Part shown: positions 27,722 through 36,531 of the stretch, piece by piece
Position numbering within the stretch: the stretch's first letter is position 1
How the letters are laid out: every line of letters begins with the position of its first letter
Origin: Pseudoalteromonas sp. R3
Lineage (GTDB): Bacteria > Pseudomonadota > Gammaproteobacteria > Enterobacterales > Alteromonadaceae
Length of the DNA stretch: 64,000 nt
NCBI RefSeq assembly: GCF_004014715.1
Contig: NZ_CP034834.1
Coordinates: forward strand, 744,001-808,000
Direction: 5' to 3'
Program-made: the position numbers and the translations under genes
The notes under the pieces: model-generated
The model's database searches: none
Seen by the model: the letters and a program-made list of their open reading frames with translations, nothing else
Told to the model about the DNA's origin: nothing

Positions 27722-28687
27722 TTAGAGACAGCTAACAGGGCAGGTATCAGGACCTAGCGGGTTCTTTCTGCGTTGACTGTCTAATTGTATTTCCAGCGTG
27801 TCAGAGAGCTTAACGTTTAAAGAAGCCGAATGTGTGGTGTAGCCCAGTGAATTACCAGAGACTGAAATACGGACTGACTGCCCACTGATGATGTGTCGAA
27901 TCGCATCTTTTGCCTTTACGCCTAAATCTTCACCGCCATAGAAAAACTCACCGCTCGGGATCGCTTTATCCAGAGAGAAAATAGTCCGAGAGCCAGTTAG
28001 TTTATCACTGTTAATGGCACCATAAACCATGCTAGATAGCTTTGACTCAACGAAGTTATCTATCAGGTTCGACAAGCCTGGAATGCTGATCCCTAAAAAG
28101 CGGGTTTCAAAATCAATATTCAGGTTCACCGGGTTAACTCTGATGTTGCTAACTTCACCACTATAAGGGTTGTAGTCTGCTGTTGCCCAGATTTCAGGAG
28201 AATTGATTTTGCCATAGGCCTTGAAAATAAAGGATGGAGTGTTTTTTAACGTAATTTTTGCCGTAGAGCTAATACCTATGCCACCTGCCTTAGCTAAAAT
28301 ACGGCTGCCAGATTCACGTAACTCAAATACCAAAGGCCCGTTGAGATTGGTGTTTACGTAGTCCAGGTCAAAGCTGCCATTGAGGTTAGCGTCGATACTC
28401 TGATACACCTTCTGGCGGATATCCGTTTCGAGTGCTTGCCTGCGATAAGAGGTCTTTGTCAGTACTGATTTTACGTGATTGTTTCTGTCCAGTGCACAGC
28501 CCTGATAGCCTTTGTAAGAGACAGACGCGGTAACCCGGGTAACATAATCGTCCCGATGGTGTTGCTCAAATAAACTGTAGAAATCACACTCACCAATATT
28601 ATTGTTGATTGCGGCTGAAGCCATACCAGGCAAAAAACTAGTGCCTAAAACGGCTGCCAGTGTCAGTGCTTTTACTTTTGTACTCAT
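27722..28687 (-). CDS. Exported hypothetical protein
   Basis: A 321-residue secreted or periplasmic protein that I do not recognise. It has a clear signal peptide (VKALTLAAVLGTSFLPGMAS, cleavage ASA-A). The mature part is rich in beta strand and Asn/Ser, with Cys at its start (GECDFYSLF and QGCALDRN) and a C-terminal CPVSC pair that could form disulfides. A middle region (residues about 95-180) alternates hydrophobic and polar residues, like lipid-binding (BPI/SMP-like) barrels, but this is only an impression. Monocistronic, with its promoter in the 450-bp gap upstream. Confidence 0.75.
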   Translation of the reverse strand: MSTKVKALTLAAVLGTSFLPGMASAAINNNIGECDFYSLFEQHHRDDYVTRVTASVSYKGYQGCALDRNNHVKSVLTKTSYRRQALETDIRQKVYQSIDANLNGSFDLDYVNTNLNGPLVFELRESGSRILAKAGGIGISSTAKITLKNTPSFIFKAYGKINSPEIWATADYNPYSGEVSNIRVNPVNLNIDFETRFLGISIPGLSNLIDNFVESKLSSMVYGAINSDKLTGSRTIFSLDKAIPSGEFFYGGEDLGVKAKDAIRHIISGQSVRISVSGNSLGYTTHSASLNVKLSDTLEIQLDSQRRKNPLGPDTCPVSCL

Positions 28688-28824
28688 CTTTCATTTCCTT
28701 TGTATTTTAGTTTTGCGTAACAATTTATCTACTTATGTTTATAAACGTCAAAGGAATAAATATTAATTTTTAATTAAATGAGTTCTTGTCCATCTTTTTA
28801 AAGTAAAGGCATCGGAGTGGTTGT

Positions 28825-29013
28825 TCAGTCTAATTCTTCTTTGAGTAAGCGCAGCAGTGCTCTGAGCCCCGGATGTCGCTCTAAGTCACGGCAATAAAGG
28901 TAGTAGTCAACACTGGGTAATGCTTGCTTAATGGGTAAAAATTCAATCTGTTTATTGTCGTGCTGACTCAGTAATGAAGCTGGGTATGTTAACAAAGAGA
29001 ACGACGACCGGCC
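28825..29013 (-). pseudogene. Remnant of a LysR-type regulator (C-terminal end only)
   Basis: On the minus strand a 62-codon frame reads GRSSFSLLTYPASLL at its beginning and DYYLYCRDLERHPGLRALL towards its end, closing with LLKEELD and a stop. This is the typical C-terminus of a LysR effector domain (final strand then the ERHPGLRAL helix). No helix-turn-helix or other part of such a gene lies upstream, so it is a decayed or truncated copy. The rest of the gap 28688-29136 shows nothing else. Confidence 0.6.
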
Positions 29014-29136
29014 TCTGTGAGGCTGGTTTACTGTGTAAGTACAATATAGTGAAAGTAAAAAAATGATGATGAATTTAAACTAATCGCCCTGAGGGTGCGT
29101 CAAACAGCCCATACCTTTTTATAATTGGAAACTGCT

Positions 29137-29490
29137 ATGTTGAGTGTATTTTTGTTTGGTACGGTACTATTAACTGCTGAAAGCTCTTCGATAAGTGAAA
29201 TCAACCATCTTCTGATGTATGTCGCAAAGACCCAATGCCGGTATGAACGTAATGGTACGCTGCACACCGGTGCAGAAGCTGTTGAACACATACAGAAAAA
29301 ATACGAGTATTTCTCTGATGATATAGGGTCAGCAGAAGAATTCATTCAGTATGCTGCAACCAAAAGCAAGTTGTCGGGCAAGCACTATCAGGTGCATTGT
29401 GACGGGCAGCCGCCTTTAACAAGTAAAGACTGGTTATTGGATGAACTGTCCACGTATCGCTTGTCGACAAATCGCAGTGCACAAAAGTAA
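29137..29490 (+). CDS. DUF5329-like small exported protein
   Basis: A 117-residue protein with a hydrophobic N-terminus (MLSVFLFGTVLLTAES) that probably is a signal peptide. The body has the layout of DUF5329: an early helix EINHLLMYVAKTQCRYERNG, then AVEHIQKKYEYF, SAEEFIQYAATKSKLSGKHY and WLLDELSTYR. Two cysteines (CRYERNG and VHCDGQ) may form a disulfide in the periplasm. The family has no known role. Start taken at ATG 29137. Alone between the LysR remnant and the LysE exporter gene. Confidence 0.7.
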   Translation: MLSVFLFGTVLLTAESSSISEINHLLMYVAKTQCRYERNGTLHTGAEAVEHIQKKYEYFSDDIGSAEEFIQYAATKSKLSGKHYQVHCDGQPPLTSKDWLLDELSTYRLSTNRSAQK

Positions 29491-29624
29491 GCGCCTGCTG
29501 CACGAGTTATATGGGCTTGTAAACAAGGCTTGGGCGAAAGAATAGATACCCGTTGGTGGTACTTGTGCGATCGCTAAATGTTCTGTAAAAGAGGACTAAA
29601 CAACAAAACACGGAATGACGCTAA

Positions 29625-30251
29625 ATGGATTACCTCTATGCTGTTGTACTCTTTGCCATATCATCCTCAGTGACACCTGGACCCAATAATATTATGGTGA
29701 TGACGTCAGGGGTAAACTTCGGGATTCAAAGAAGTTTGCCGCTGCTCAGTGGTATTTGTATAGGCTTTGCCTTTATGCTACTGCTGGTTGGCCTGGGTTT
29801 TTCGCGGCTTTTTGAGTGGTTTCCTGCGCTGCATATGATCATCAAATGTGCTGGTGTAATGTATCTGCTTTACCTTGCTTTGTTGATCGCTCGCTCTGCA
29901 GATACTCAGGGCGCCGAAAGTCAAAGCAAACCCCTGTCATTTCTAAAAGGCGCCTTGTTCCAATGGATCAATGGCAAAGCCTGGGTGGTCGCTACCGGCG
30001 CAGTTGCAGCATTTACAACGCTTGGAGCTGGCGTTGATAGTCAGACCGTGTTGATTGCTACGACCTTTCTGCTGGTCTCTTTCCCTTGTGTTGGTGTCTG
30101 GTTGTTGTTTGGCTCTATGCTTAAGAATTGGCTTAACAGTGCTGCCAGTCGAAAACGTTTCAACCTGACCATGGCTGCTCTATTAGTCATATCCATCTTG
30201 CCGGTGTTAAAAGAGATTGTGGAACAGCTGTCAGGGTTGGTAACTTCATAG
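29625..30251 (+). CDS. LysE family translocator
   Basis: A 208-residue inner-membrane exporter of the LysE/RhtB family with about six hydrophobic segments. The family signature near the N-terminus, SSVTPGPNNIMVMTSGVNFG, is complete, and LPLLSGICIGFAFMLLLVGLG follows as helix 2. Members export amino acids such as lysine, homoserine or threonine using the proton gradient; the substrate cannot be told. A second, related gene lies at 31265-31873. The next gene, a cupin, begins 41 bases downstream. Confidence 0.92.
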   Translation: MDYLYAVVLFAISSSVTPGPNNIMVMTSGVNFGIQRSLPLLSGICIGFAFMLLLVGLGFSRLFEWFPALHMIIKCAGVMYLLYLALLIARSADTQGAESQSKPLSFLKGALFQWINGKAWVVATGAVAAFTTLGAGVDSQTVLIATTFLLVSFPCVGVWLLFGSMLKNWLNSAASRKRFNLTMAALLVISILPVLKEIVEQLSGLVTS

Positions 30252-30292
30252 AGATACAAAGCACTGTAAAGGGCATTTACACAGGAGTAATT

Positions 30293-30649
30293 ATGACCCC
30301 GGTTTCAAAAAACAACGCAGAACACTATTTGTGGGGGGCGCAATGCGATGGCTGGCACCTGGTCAAGTCGACGGCACTCAGTGTGATACAGGAACGTGTA
30401 CCGCCTGGTGGGGCAGAACGCCGACATTATCACAGTCATGCAGAGCAGTTTTTCTTTGTGTTAAGTGGCGTCGCTACGCTGGAAGTGGATGGTACTGTTC
30501 ATACATTGCAGCCACAACAGGGGTTGCATGTGCCTGCCAGTATTGCTCATCAGCTAAGTAATACACACCATGAAGACCTCATATTTATCGTCACATCAAC
30601 GCCGCCCAGTCATGGTGATCGGGTTGAACTTGCTCCAACACGCGATTGA
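30293..30649 (+). CDS. Single-domain cupin protein
   Basis: A 118-residue cupin barrel. Metal ligands are in RRHYHSHAEQFFFVLSG (HxHxxxE-like) and the second motif gives PASIAHQLSN with the last His. The PPGGAERRHYHSH turn is typical of small cupins often annotated as 'cupin domain-containing'. The substrate or function cannot be deduced. It has a good ribosome site (acaggag) and probably is co-transcribed with the exporter upstream and the acetyltransferase 40 bases downstream. Confidence 0.88.
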   Translation: MTPVSKNNAEHYLWGAQCDGWHLVKSTALSVIQERVPPGGAERRHYHSHAEQFFFVLSGVATLEVDGTVHTLQPQQGLHVPASIAHQLSNTHHEDLIFIVTSTPPSHGDRVELAPTRD

Positions 30650-30689
30650 ATTAATTTATAAGTACAATAATAACGTAAGGATTACCCAA

Positions 30690-31190
30690 ATGGTTACCTA
30701 TCGACTCGCATTAGCGACAGAGGCTGATAACTTAAAAAAGCTATTGTGGCAACACGGCCAGAATGAATGGAACTACCTCACCGAAGCTGGCGTTAATGCC
30801 GAATTTGAGCTGCTCGAGCGCGGCGCAGCAAGTGCTATGGTGGCGGTACAGGATGATGAAATAGTCGGCTTTGCGGTGCTGATTGACGGCGCTCACAGCC
30901 CGGACTATCTGGACAAATATACCAGCCACAGAGCGATGCATTTTATTGGTGATGTGGTGGTTGCAAGTCAGCACAGCGGTAAAGGGGTTGCCACTACCTT
31001 GCTGCAAGCTTGTATCGCACAGGCAAAGCAGGCGGGTAGTGAAGTGGTCTTAATAGAGCGCCATGAAGAGAATCTGGCTTCTGCGGGTATGATGCGAAAA
31101 GCAGGGTTCCATATTGTTGATACGTTTTTTGACCCTGACAAACGCAGTGCCGGGTCACAAAAGAGCTGTATCCTTTCAAAAGCGTTATAA
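30690..31190 (+). CDS. GNAT family N-acetyltransferase
   Basis: A 166-residue GNAT enzyme. Motif A reads IGDVVVASQHSGKGVATTLL (the Q-x-x-G-x-G/A part being HSGKGVA, about residues 97-103), and motif B LIERHEENLASAGMMRKAGF. I use ATG 30690, supported by aagga at 30676-30680; an open frame continues upstream into the cupin gene but has no start signal. Substrate unknown. A terminator hairpin follows at 31226. Confidence 0.88.
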   Translation: MVTYRLALATEADNLKKLLWQHGQNEWNYLTEAGVNAEFELLERGAASAMVAVQDDEIVGFAVLIDGAHSPDYLDKYTSHRAMHFIGDVVVASQHSGKGVATTLLQACIAQAKQAGSEVVLIERHEENLASAGMMRKAGFHIVDTFFDPDKRSAGSQKSCILSKAL

Positions 31191-31225
31191 CAACAAGCTT
31201 AACGAAAACTCAACGTAGTCAGGTA

Positions 31226-31253
31226 AAGACCACACAAATGCCAGTGTGGTCTT
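31226..31253. terminator. Bidirectional terminator hairpin between convergent genes
   Basis: AAGACCACAC (31226-31235) pairs with GTGTGGTCTT (31244-31253) around an 8-base loop, between the acetyltransferase (+) and the LysE gene (-). U tracts are short, so efficiency is uncertain. Confidence 0.7.
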
Positions 31254-31264
31254 CATTAAGCCGG

Positions 31265-31873
31265 TCAGCGCAATGCTACCGTCACGCCAGATGCTGCCAG
31301 CACTGAACCGGCACACCGGTTGAGCACGGTAAGCCGTTTTGGCGTTGATATCAGCTTTCTGGCCTGACTGCCCAAATAAACATAGCCCAGGTTAACTGAG
31401 CCAAATGCCAGCGTAGCACATGCCATGATCCCTAAAATGTCCATATAGGTCATACTTTCTATGGCCACAAAGGTGGGAAACAAGGCAACATAAAAAACAA
31501 TGGCTTTAGGGTTACTCAGCGTGAGCAAAAAGCCGCTGAGTATGGCCGAGTGTGTGCTGGGTGTTGCTGTGTCTTTTGCCGTTGTATCGGGTTTGGACAG
31601 TAGCAGTGAAACCCCCATCCAGATCAAATAAGCCGCACAGAGATATTTGATAATGACAAAGGCGCCACCTAACACTTCGGCAACGACAGCCAACCCCGAA
31701 ATTGCGAGCAGAATGAACACGTAGTCGGCCAGCAATAAGCCCAGGGTCATACTAATACCTCGCTTATAGCCACTAGCAACGGAGGCTGAAGTAATCGCTA
31801 AGACGGCGGGGCCGGGTATGACGGCAACTAGAAACATCGCGATAAACAACGCGAGGTAATGTTCAAAGGTCAT
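31265..31873 (-). CDS. LysE family translocator
   Basis: A 202-residue exporter of the LysE/RhtB family. Its N-terminus LFIAMFLVAVIPGPAVLAIT carries the PGP motif of the first helix, followed by SGYKRGISMTLGLLLADYVFI. About six membrane segments are visible. Amino acid or small metabolite efflux is expected. It is convergent with the acetyltransferase upstream in the window, separated by the hairpin at 31226. About 25% of residues are Ala or Leu. The paralogue at 29625-30251 shares the fold but is not close in sequence. Confidence 0.92.
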   Translation of the reverse strand: MTFEHYLALFIAMFLVAVIPGPAVLAITSASVASGYKRGISMTLGLLLADYVFILLAISGLAVVAEVLGGAFVIIKYLCAAYLIWMGVSLLLSKPDTTAKDTATPSTHSAILSGFLLTLSNPKAIVFYVALFPTFVAIESMTYMDILGIMACATLAFGSVNLGYVYLGSQARKLISTPKRLTVLNRCAGSVLAASGVTVALR

Positions 31874-31920
31874 GCACTCGATCCTTTTCAGCTAAGTTAA
31901 ATATCCAGACTAAGCATATC

Positions 31921-32304
31921 TCAGCTCACGTCTTTAATATAAGTGATTTTGTTATTGTGAAATCGAAATTGGGTTTCGCCCTTAAGCTTTAGTGTATCTC
32001 CTGCGCTCAAGCCATTTGGCAGGTCGGCTGCCAGGGTTGCCTGATATTGAATGTAGGCTGTAACCGCATACTCCTCCAGAGCCAGCTCGGTAATCGTCTG
32101 TTGGCGGGTCGTGAATAATGCGGCGCCTTTTACTGCGAGTTGTTCGAATGCGGCTTTACCATGCGCGCTTGCTGTGACTTCTCCATTTGATTCATTTTCA
32201 AAAACAATATGTTCATCCAACAACGCTAGCATAGCGTTAATGTCAAAGGTGTTGTAGGCGTGAATATAAGCCTCGACCAGGTCAATATGATTATGCTCTG
32301 ACAT
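31921..32304 (-). CDS. SnoaL-like / nuclear transport factor 2-like domain protein
   Basis: A 127-residue cone-fold protein. The N-terminal helix (LVEAYIHAYNTFDINAMLAL) is followed by LDEHIVFENESNGEV and later beta strands LKGETQFRFHNNKITYIKDVS, the standard SnoaL-like layout. Such proteins can be isomerases, hydroxylases' partners or binding proteins; no clear catalytic dyad tells which. The gene ends 47 bases from the LysE start and is on the same strand, so the two could form an operon, with this one first. Start at ATG 32304, preceded by aaggagaat. Confidence 0.82.
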   Translation of the reverse strand: MSEHNHIDLVEAYIHAYNTFDINAMLALLDEHIVFENESNGEVTASAHGKAAFEQLAVKGAALFTTRQQTITELALEEYAVTAYIQYQATLAADLPNGLSAGDTLKLKGETQFRFHNNKITYIKDVS

Positions 32305-32601
32305 GTAAATTCTCCTTATTTAAAACATGTGTATCGCCCTGACTTTGCGCAGAGCTAAGGTCATTAAATCGACTGGCGCATTGTTTGGCAAGTGGCTTAA
32401 CGGCAAACACCGCTAAAACATGCGTTATCAGCAAAGCGTAGCTGCATGCCCTTTTGTGAAGCAACTGAACGGCTCAGCAAACGCTTTTGTATTGCAATAA
32501 ACCTAATAAACTTCGTGAATTAGCTGCCACTTACTGTTTTTTATACAGCTCTCTTCTATATTTATTAAGACAATACAGTCATCTGGTTTATTGGGGGGCA
32601 C

Positions 32602-33879
32602 TTGAGCGAGCCGCTACCATCTATGTCTCTGGTAAAGAGACTCACTCAGCTAAATTTGTCGGTGATGGCAAGTAGCATGCTGTTGGTGTTCTCGCTGACC
32701 TCTATTTTGTTGTGGTTTGTTGTTCGTGACCGCCAAGCCGAAACCGCTGAGATTAATCTCGCTCAATTAGCGCATAATGTGGTGCCTATGCTGGTATTCA
32801 ATGATGTAGATACGGCAACCAAAGAGCTCACTCTGGTTGGCATCAAAAAGGACGTGCTGTTTGTGTCTTTGCGTAAAACTTCAGGCGAAGTATTCAGTGA
32901 ATATGCAGAGCCCAGTTTTGTGCCTTCCTCTGCACTATACCAAAAAATAGGATCTGAGCCTCAGCGCGAGTACGAGGGCGTACGAATGCGCTTATATTAC
33001 CCGGTTGCTATCAAAGGCAAAATCGAGGGTGACCTCATTATGGTGATCGATTTAACCAGCATGATGTACTGGTATTTGCATCTGGTGCTGATGTTAGCGT
33101 TACTGATTGCCGCCTTGTTTACGGTGTCGGCTTTTTTGCTGTCGCGTGTACAGCGTAAAGCCCTGACACCTCTGATAGCACTGTCAGAGCTGGCTCAGCG
33201 GGTATCCAGCGAACATAATTTTCAGTTGCGGGCAAACGTGATCCGGGACGATGAAATAGGTATTCTGACCCGCAGTTTTAATGAGTTGCTTAAACGTGTC
33301 GATATTTCTCAGGCGGAGTTGCGCCAGCAGCTAGAGCAGGAGCAGGCGCAGGGTCAGCAGCTCAAACAAATGGTACGAACCGACCCGCTCACTAACCTCC
33401 CTAATCGGGTTGCGTTAAATCAAATGCTCAAAGAAATCACCTGCGAAGCATGCATGCCAAGACCGCTCAGTTGCCTTATGTTCATTGATTTAGACAACTT
33501 TAAATTCGTCAATGACAACTATGGCCATGATGCCGGCGACGAGACGCTTATTGAAGTTGGCAATCGGATCAGTGCCATGATCCGCAGTGATGATTTGCTA
33601 TGTCGATTGGGGGGGGATGAATTTGCATTACTTCTGCCAAGTATAGAGTCGACAGAAAATGCTGAAAAGCTGGCAGCAAGAATAGTCACCATTATTAACC
33701 GCCCTATAGTCATAAAGGATACCGTGATGCCGATTGGTATCAGTATTGGCCTTGCCTATACCCCATTGGATGCCAGCGCGCCTATGGACTTGTTAAATTG
33801 CGCCGACGATGCCATGTACGCGGCAAAACGTGCGGGTAAGAACAACTTTAAGGTCTTTAGCAAACAGGCATCAGTATGA
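32602..33879 (+). CDS. Membrane diguanylate cyclase, YfiN-like (periplasmic sensor, HAMP, GGDEF)
   Basis: A 425-residue inner-membrane enzyme that should make c-di-GMP from two GTP. Helix 1 (about 20-40, ASSMLLVFSLTSILLWFVV) and helix 2 (about 152-180) enclose a periplasmic region of CHASE8-like type. A HAMP segment and coiled coil follow, then GGDEF from about 258 (DPLTNLPNR). The active motif is intact (RLGGDEF) and an inhibitory site RxxD is present (RSDD). The arrangement matches YfiN, whose activity is held down by periplasmic YfiR, and a YfiR-type gene lies at the end of this operon. TTG 32602 is favoured by gggggg before it; ATG 32623 is an alternative. Confidence 0.9.
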   Translation: MSEPLPSMSLVKRLTQLNLSVMASSMLLVFSLTSILLWFVVRDRQAETAEINLAQLAHNVVPMLVFNDVDTATKELTLVGIKKDVLFVSLRKTSGEVFSEYAEPSFVPSSALYQKIGSEPQREYEGVRMRLYYPVAIKGKIEGDLIMVIDLTSMMYWYLHLVLMLALLIAALFTVSAFLLSRVQRKALTPLIALSELAQRVSSEHNFQLRANVIRDDEIGILTRSFNELLKRVDISQAELRQQLEQEQAQGQQLKQMVRTDPLTNLPNRVALNQMLKEITCEACMPRPLSCLMFIDLDNFKFVNDNYGHDAGDETLIEVGNRISAMIRSDDLLCRLGGDEFALLLPSIESTENAEKLAARIVTIINRPIVIKDTVMPIGISIGLAYTPLDASAPMDLLNCADDAMYAAKRAGKNNFKVFSKQASV

Positions 33880-35855
33880 ATCAGCGTTATCTTATGGCCG
33901 GTCTCATGGGGTTGTTGTCGCTCAGTGTACTGGCAAACAATGACCCACTCCCGGACCTTGAAGACTTGCTCAGTCAGCAGCTCAATCAATTGCCCAGTAA
34001 TACACAAATATCTGCCGGTTCCCGAATCGAACGTTCAAGCAGCGATAGCATGGCCGTCACCCATGTGATCACGGACAAAGACATCAGACAATTTAATCTA
34101 CAATCACTTGCCGACATACTAACTATGTTTGTGGGGATCACCACACGAGATAACAGCTCGTTTATTTATCTTGGTGCGCGAGGTATAGGTCGGCCCGGCG
34201 ATTTTAATTCGCGTTTTTTGTTTTTGCTTGATGGCACCAGAATGAACGAAAACCTGTTGGATGCAGGGCTGTTGGGCTACGAAAACTTTGTCGATGTGGG
34301 GTTAATTGAACGGGTTGAATACAGCCCGGGTGCGTCTGCTGCTTTGTATGGGAACAATGCGCTTTTGGGTGTGATAAACATAGTCACTAAAACCAGTAGC
34401 AAGTTACGTGGTCTGAATACCGCCTTTTCGGTGACCAATGATGATACCCTGCACGGACGAGTAACCGTCGGGGGGCGCTCTGAGTCAGGTGCCGACAGCT
34501 GGTTGTCTCTCAGTGGTTCCAGGTTAAGATCTAAGGACTTTCCTGTGCCCGGCGCACCAGCAGAGTTGCTGAGGTGGCAGGATCTGAACAAGGAGAGCAG
34601 CAGCAGAATTATGCTCAGCCATCAAACGGGTAGTTTACAGTTGCAGGCTGCGGCTTCCAGGCGTCAGCGCAGTTTCCCCGATGGCTTTAGTGTGTTGTTT
34701 AGCGGCGGTGCAGAGCCGACAGCGCCTGAACTTGAAACGCTTGATAACGAAGCTTATTTTCTGGCTCTAACCTATGACGACAAAGTTTCAGATGATATGG
34801 AAGCCTATTTTCATATTTCCACGCATGGCAATGACCTGATACGCAGCGTGCCATTGACACTGCAAAGCGGTGAAGTAGAGTTTGTCAGACCCATGAATTC
34901 CGGCCGCTGGAGTAACCTGGACGGGCAGCTGGTCTTTTTAGGTGTTGAGAACCATGAGTTTATGGTGGGAATAGACTTTCAGAAGGATCACCGACAGGAG
35001 TTTAGTTCACGGTCCAGTCTGCCGTCCCAATTTAACTTTGAACAAAAAAGTAACGAAAATCGTTACGGCCTGTATTTTCAGGATCTGTGGCGAATTAATC
35101 CCAGGTTTAAGCTCCAATGGGCCTTAAGACACGATGACTCTGATTTTAGCCCCGCCAGATGGTCGCCCAGTCTTACCCTTAAATATAGTTTTTTAGAAGG
35201 TCACCATCTGTTACTGCGCCACAGCCGTGCGTTCAGAGTGGCAAACTTTCTGGAACGTAACGCCAACAGCGTGTTCAGTGAACCAAACCCGGAAAACGAA
35301 ACGATAGATTACAACGAGCTGAGTCTTGTGCAGCGCTGGAGTGACTCGTTGTCGTCTTTTGCGACTTTTTATTACGCCGATATAAATAACCTGATCCATC
35401 AGGACTTCTTTCGGCCAATTTACTTTAATCCGCCGCCTATCAGGAGCCATGGGGTCGAATTTGGGGTGGATAAACGCTGGGCGAGGGGGATGTCTTTGAT
35501 TGCCAATTTGGCCGTCCAACGCTCCAGATTGAGAGGTGGGTTTGGCATAGCGAACTCACCTGAATTTATTGGCAAGATGCGTTTTAGCATGCCCCTTGGT
35601 AACTCTGGTTTTACACTGAGCCTGAACTCTTACGGAGTCAGTAAAAGGAGAACCTTTGATAGCCATTTACCTGGGTATGTCAGCCATGACGTCAGCTTAA
35701 ACTGGCAAAATAGCCCGGATCTGTTTGTTGCTTTGGGAGTCAGAAATATCACAGATAAAGACATACTTGAGATCACCGATGATGGTTTTACGCCTTATTT
35801 GCAGCGCCGTCGGCAAGTACACTTGTCGGTTAACTGGAGCTGGAATAATGATTAA
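33876..35855 (+). CDS. TonB-dependent receptor in a c-di-GMP operon
   Basis: A 659-residue outer-membrane receptor with signal peptide (LMAGLMGLLSLSVLA). The plug domain reads VTHVITDKDIRQFNLQSLADIL, then YLGARGIGRPGDFNSRFLFLLDG and GLIERVEYSPGASAALYGNNALLGVINIVTK, classic plug motifs. The barrel covers about residues 175-659 and ends in NWSWNND, lacking a terminal aromatic residue, which is unusual. ATGA overlap with the cyclase gene (33876-33879) implies coupled translation; it overlaps YfiR by eight bases. Substrate unknown. In this position it may report or supply a ligand to the periplasmic sensor (inference). Confidence 0.9.
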   Translation: MNQRYLMAGLMGLLSLSVLANNDPLPDLEDLLSQQLNQLPSNTQISAGSRIERSSSDSMAVTHVITDKDIRQFNLQSLADILTMFVGITTRDNSSFIYLGARGIGRPGDFNSRFLFLLDGTRMNENLLDAGLLGYENFVDVGLIERVEYSPGASAALYGNNALLGVINIVTKTSSKLRGLNTAFSVTNDDTLHGRVTVGGRSESGADSWLSLSGSRLRSKDFPVPGAPAELLRWQDLNKESSSRIMLSHQTGSLQLQAAASRRQRSFPDGFSVLFSGGAEPTAPELETLDNEAYFLALTYDDKVSDDMEAYFHISTHGNDLIRSVPLTLQSGEVEFVRPMNSGRWSNLDGQLVFLGVENHEFMVGIDFQKDHRQEFSSRSSLPSQFNFEQKSNENRYGLYFQDLWRINPRFKLQWALRHDDSDFSPARWSPSLTLKYSFLEGHHLLLRHSRAFRVANFLERNANSVFSEPNPENETIDYNELSLVQRWSDSLSSFATFYYADINNLIHQDFFRPIYFNPPPIRSHGVEFGVDKRWARGMSLIANLAVQRSRLRGGFGIANSPEFIGKMRFSMPLGNSGFTLSLNSYGVSKRRTFDSHLPGYVSHDVSLNWQNSPDLFVALGVRNITDKDILEITDDGFTPYLQRRRQVHLSVNWSWNND

Positions 35856-36354
35856 ACAACTGGTTGCGGTGTGTTTATTATTCATGGTTTGCGAGGGAAA
35901 AACACAAAGCTTGAGCGAGAATGAGCTCAAAGCTGCGTTTTTGTATCGCTTCAGTCAGTTCAGCAAGTGGCCTCCGCCGCCGCCCGACAAATTGCGCTTT
36001 TGTGTTGTTGGCAACCCGGGCTTGTATCAGGCGGTTACTTCACTACTGCACTCGCAGGGCATGGAAGATGACACCGAAGTCCTGGAATTACCAAACAACG
36101 AACAAATATCGCGTTGCGATATTCTGTTTCTGAGCCAGCAAAACCGGCAACAAACTCAATACTGGCTCGAAGATCTGGAGCAATCTCCTGTACTGGTCGT
36201 TTCGGATACCAGTGAGGGGTTTCGTCAGGGCGCTATGATAGGTCTGATAGCCGATGCCAATAACCTCAGTTTTCGGGTTAACCTGACTGATGCAAAACGC
36301 CGCGGCCTGAACTTCAGCGCCCATTTACTTAAACTGGCCACTGAGGTACGGTAA
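35848..36354 (+). CDS. YfiR family protein (DUF4154)
   Basis: A 168-residue periplasmic protein. The signal peptide (MIKQLVAVCLLFMVCEGKTQ) is followed by the DUF4154 start LSENELKAAFLYRFSQFSKWP, then LRFCVVGNPGLY and VLVVSDTSEGFRQGAMIGLIADANNLSFRVNL, closing with NFSAHLLKLA. In Pseudomonas, YfiR binds the periplasmic domain of YfiN and represses c-di-GMP synthesis. Here the cyclase gene two places upstream is the likely partner. ATG 35848 overlaps the receptor's stop by eight bases. Only Cys in the family's usual positions are partly kept (FCVVG, RCDIL). Confidence 0.88.
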   Translation: MIKQLVAVCLLFMVCEGKTQSLSENELKAAFLYRFSQFSKWPPPPPDKLRFCVVGNPGLYQAVTSLLHSQGMEDDTEVLELPNNEQISRCDILFLSQQNRQQTQYWLEDLEQSPVLVVSDTSEGFRQGAMIGLIADANNLSFRVNLTDAKRRGLNFSAHLLKLATEVR

Positions 36355-36531
36355 AAAAGCAAGCCCTCAAAGCCTGTGGCTGCCATCTTTTGTTTGTATA
36401 TTGCCCGGCTTTATCAGATACAAGCGCCGGGATTTCCTGGTCGCCACCCAGCCTGGAAAAGGCTGCGCTGCTCTGAGGTAATGAACCGGTGAGGCGCACT
36501 ATTCCATGGGCAGTACAGATATAAGTAACGA

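Noticed and set aside
36361..36531. Possible structured RNA between YfiR and the reductase
   Set aside because: GC-rich with several short inverted repeats, but no match to a riboswitch consensus I know.
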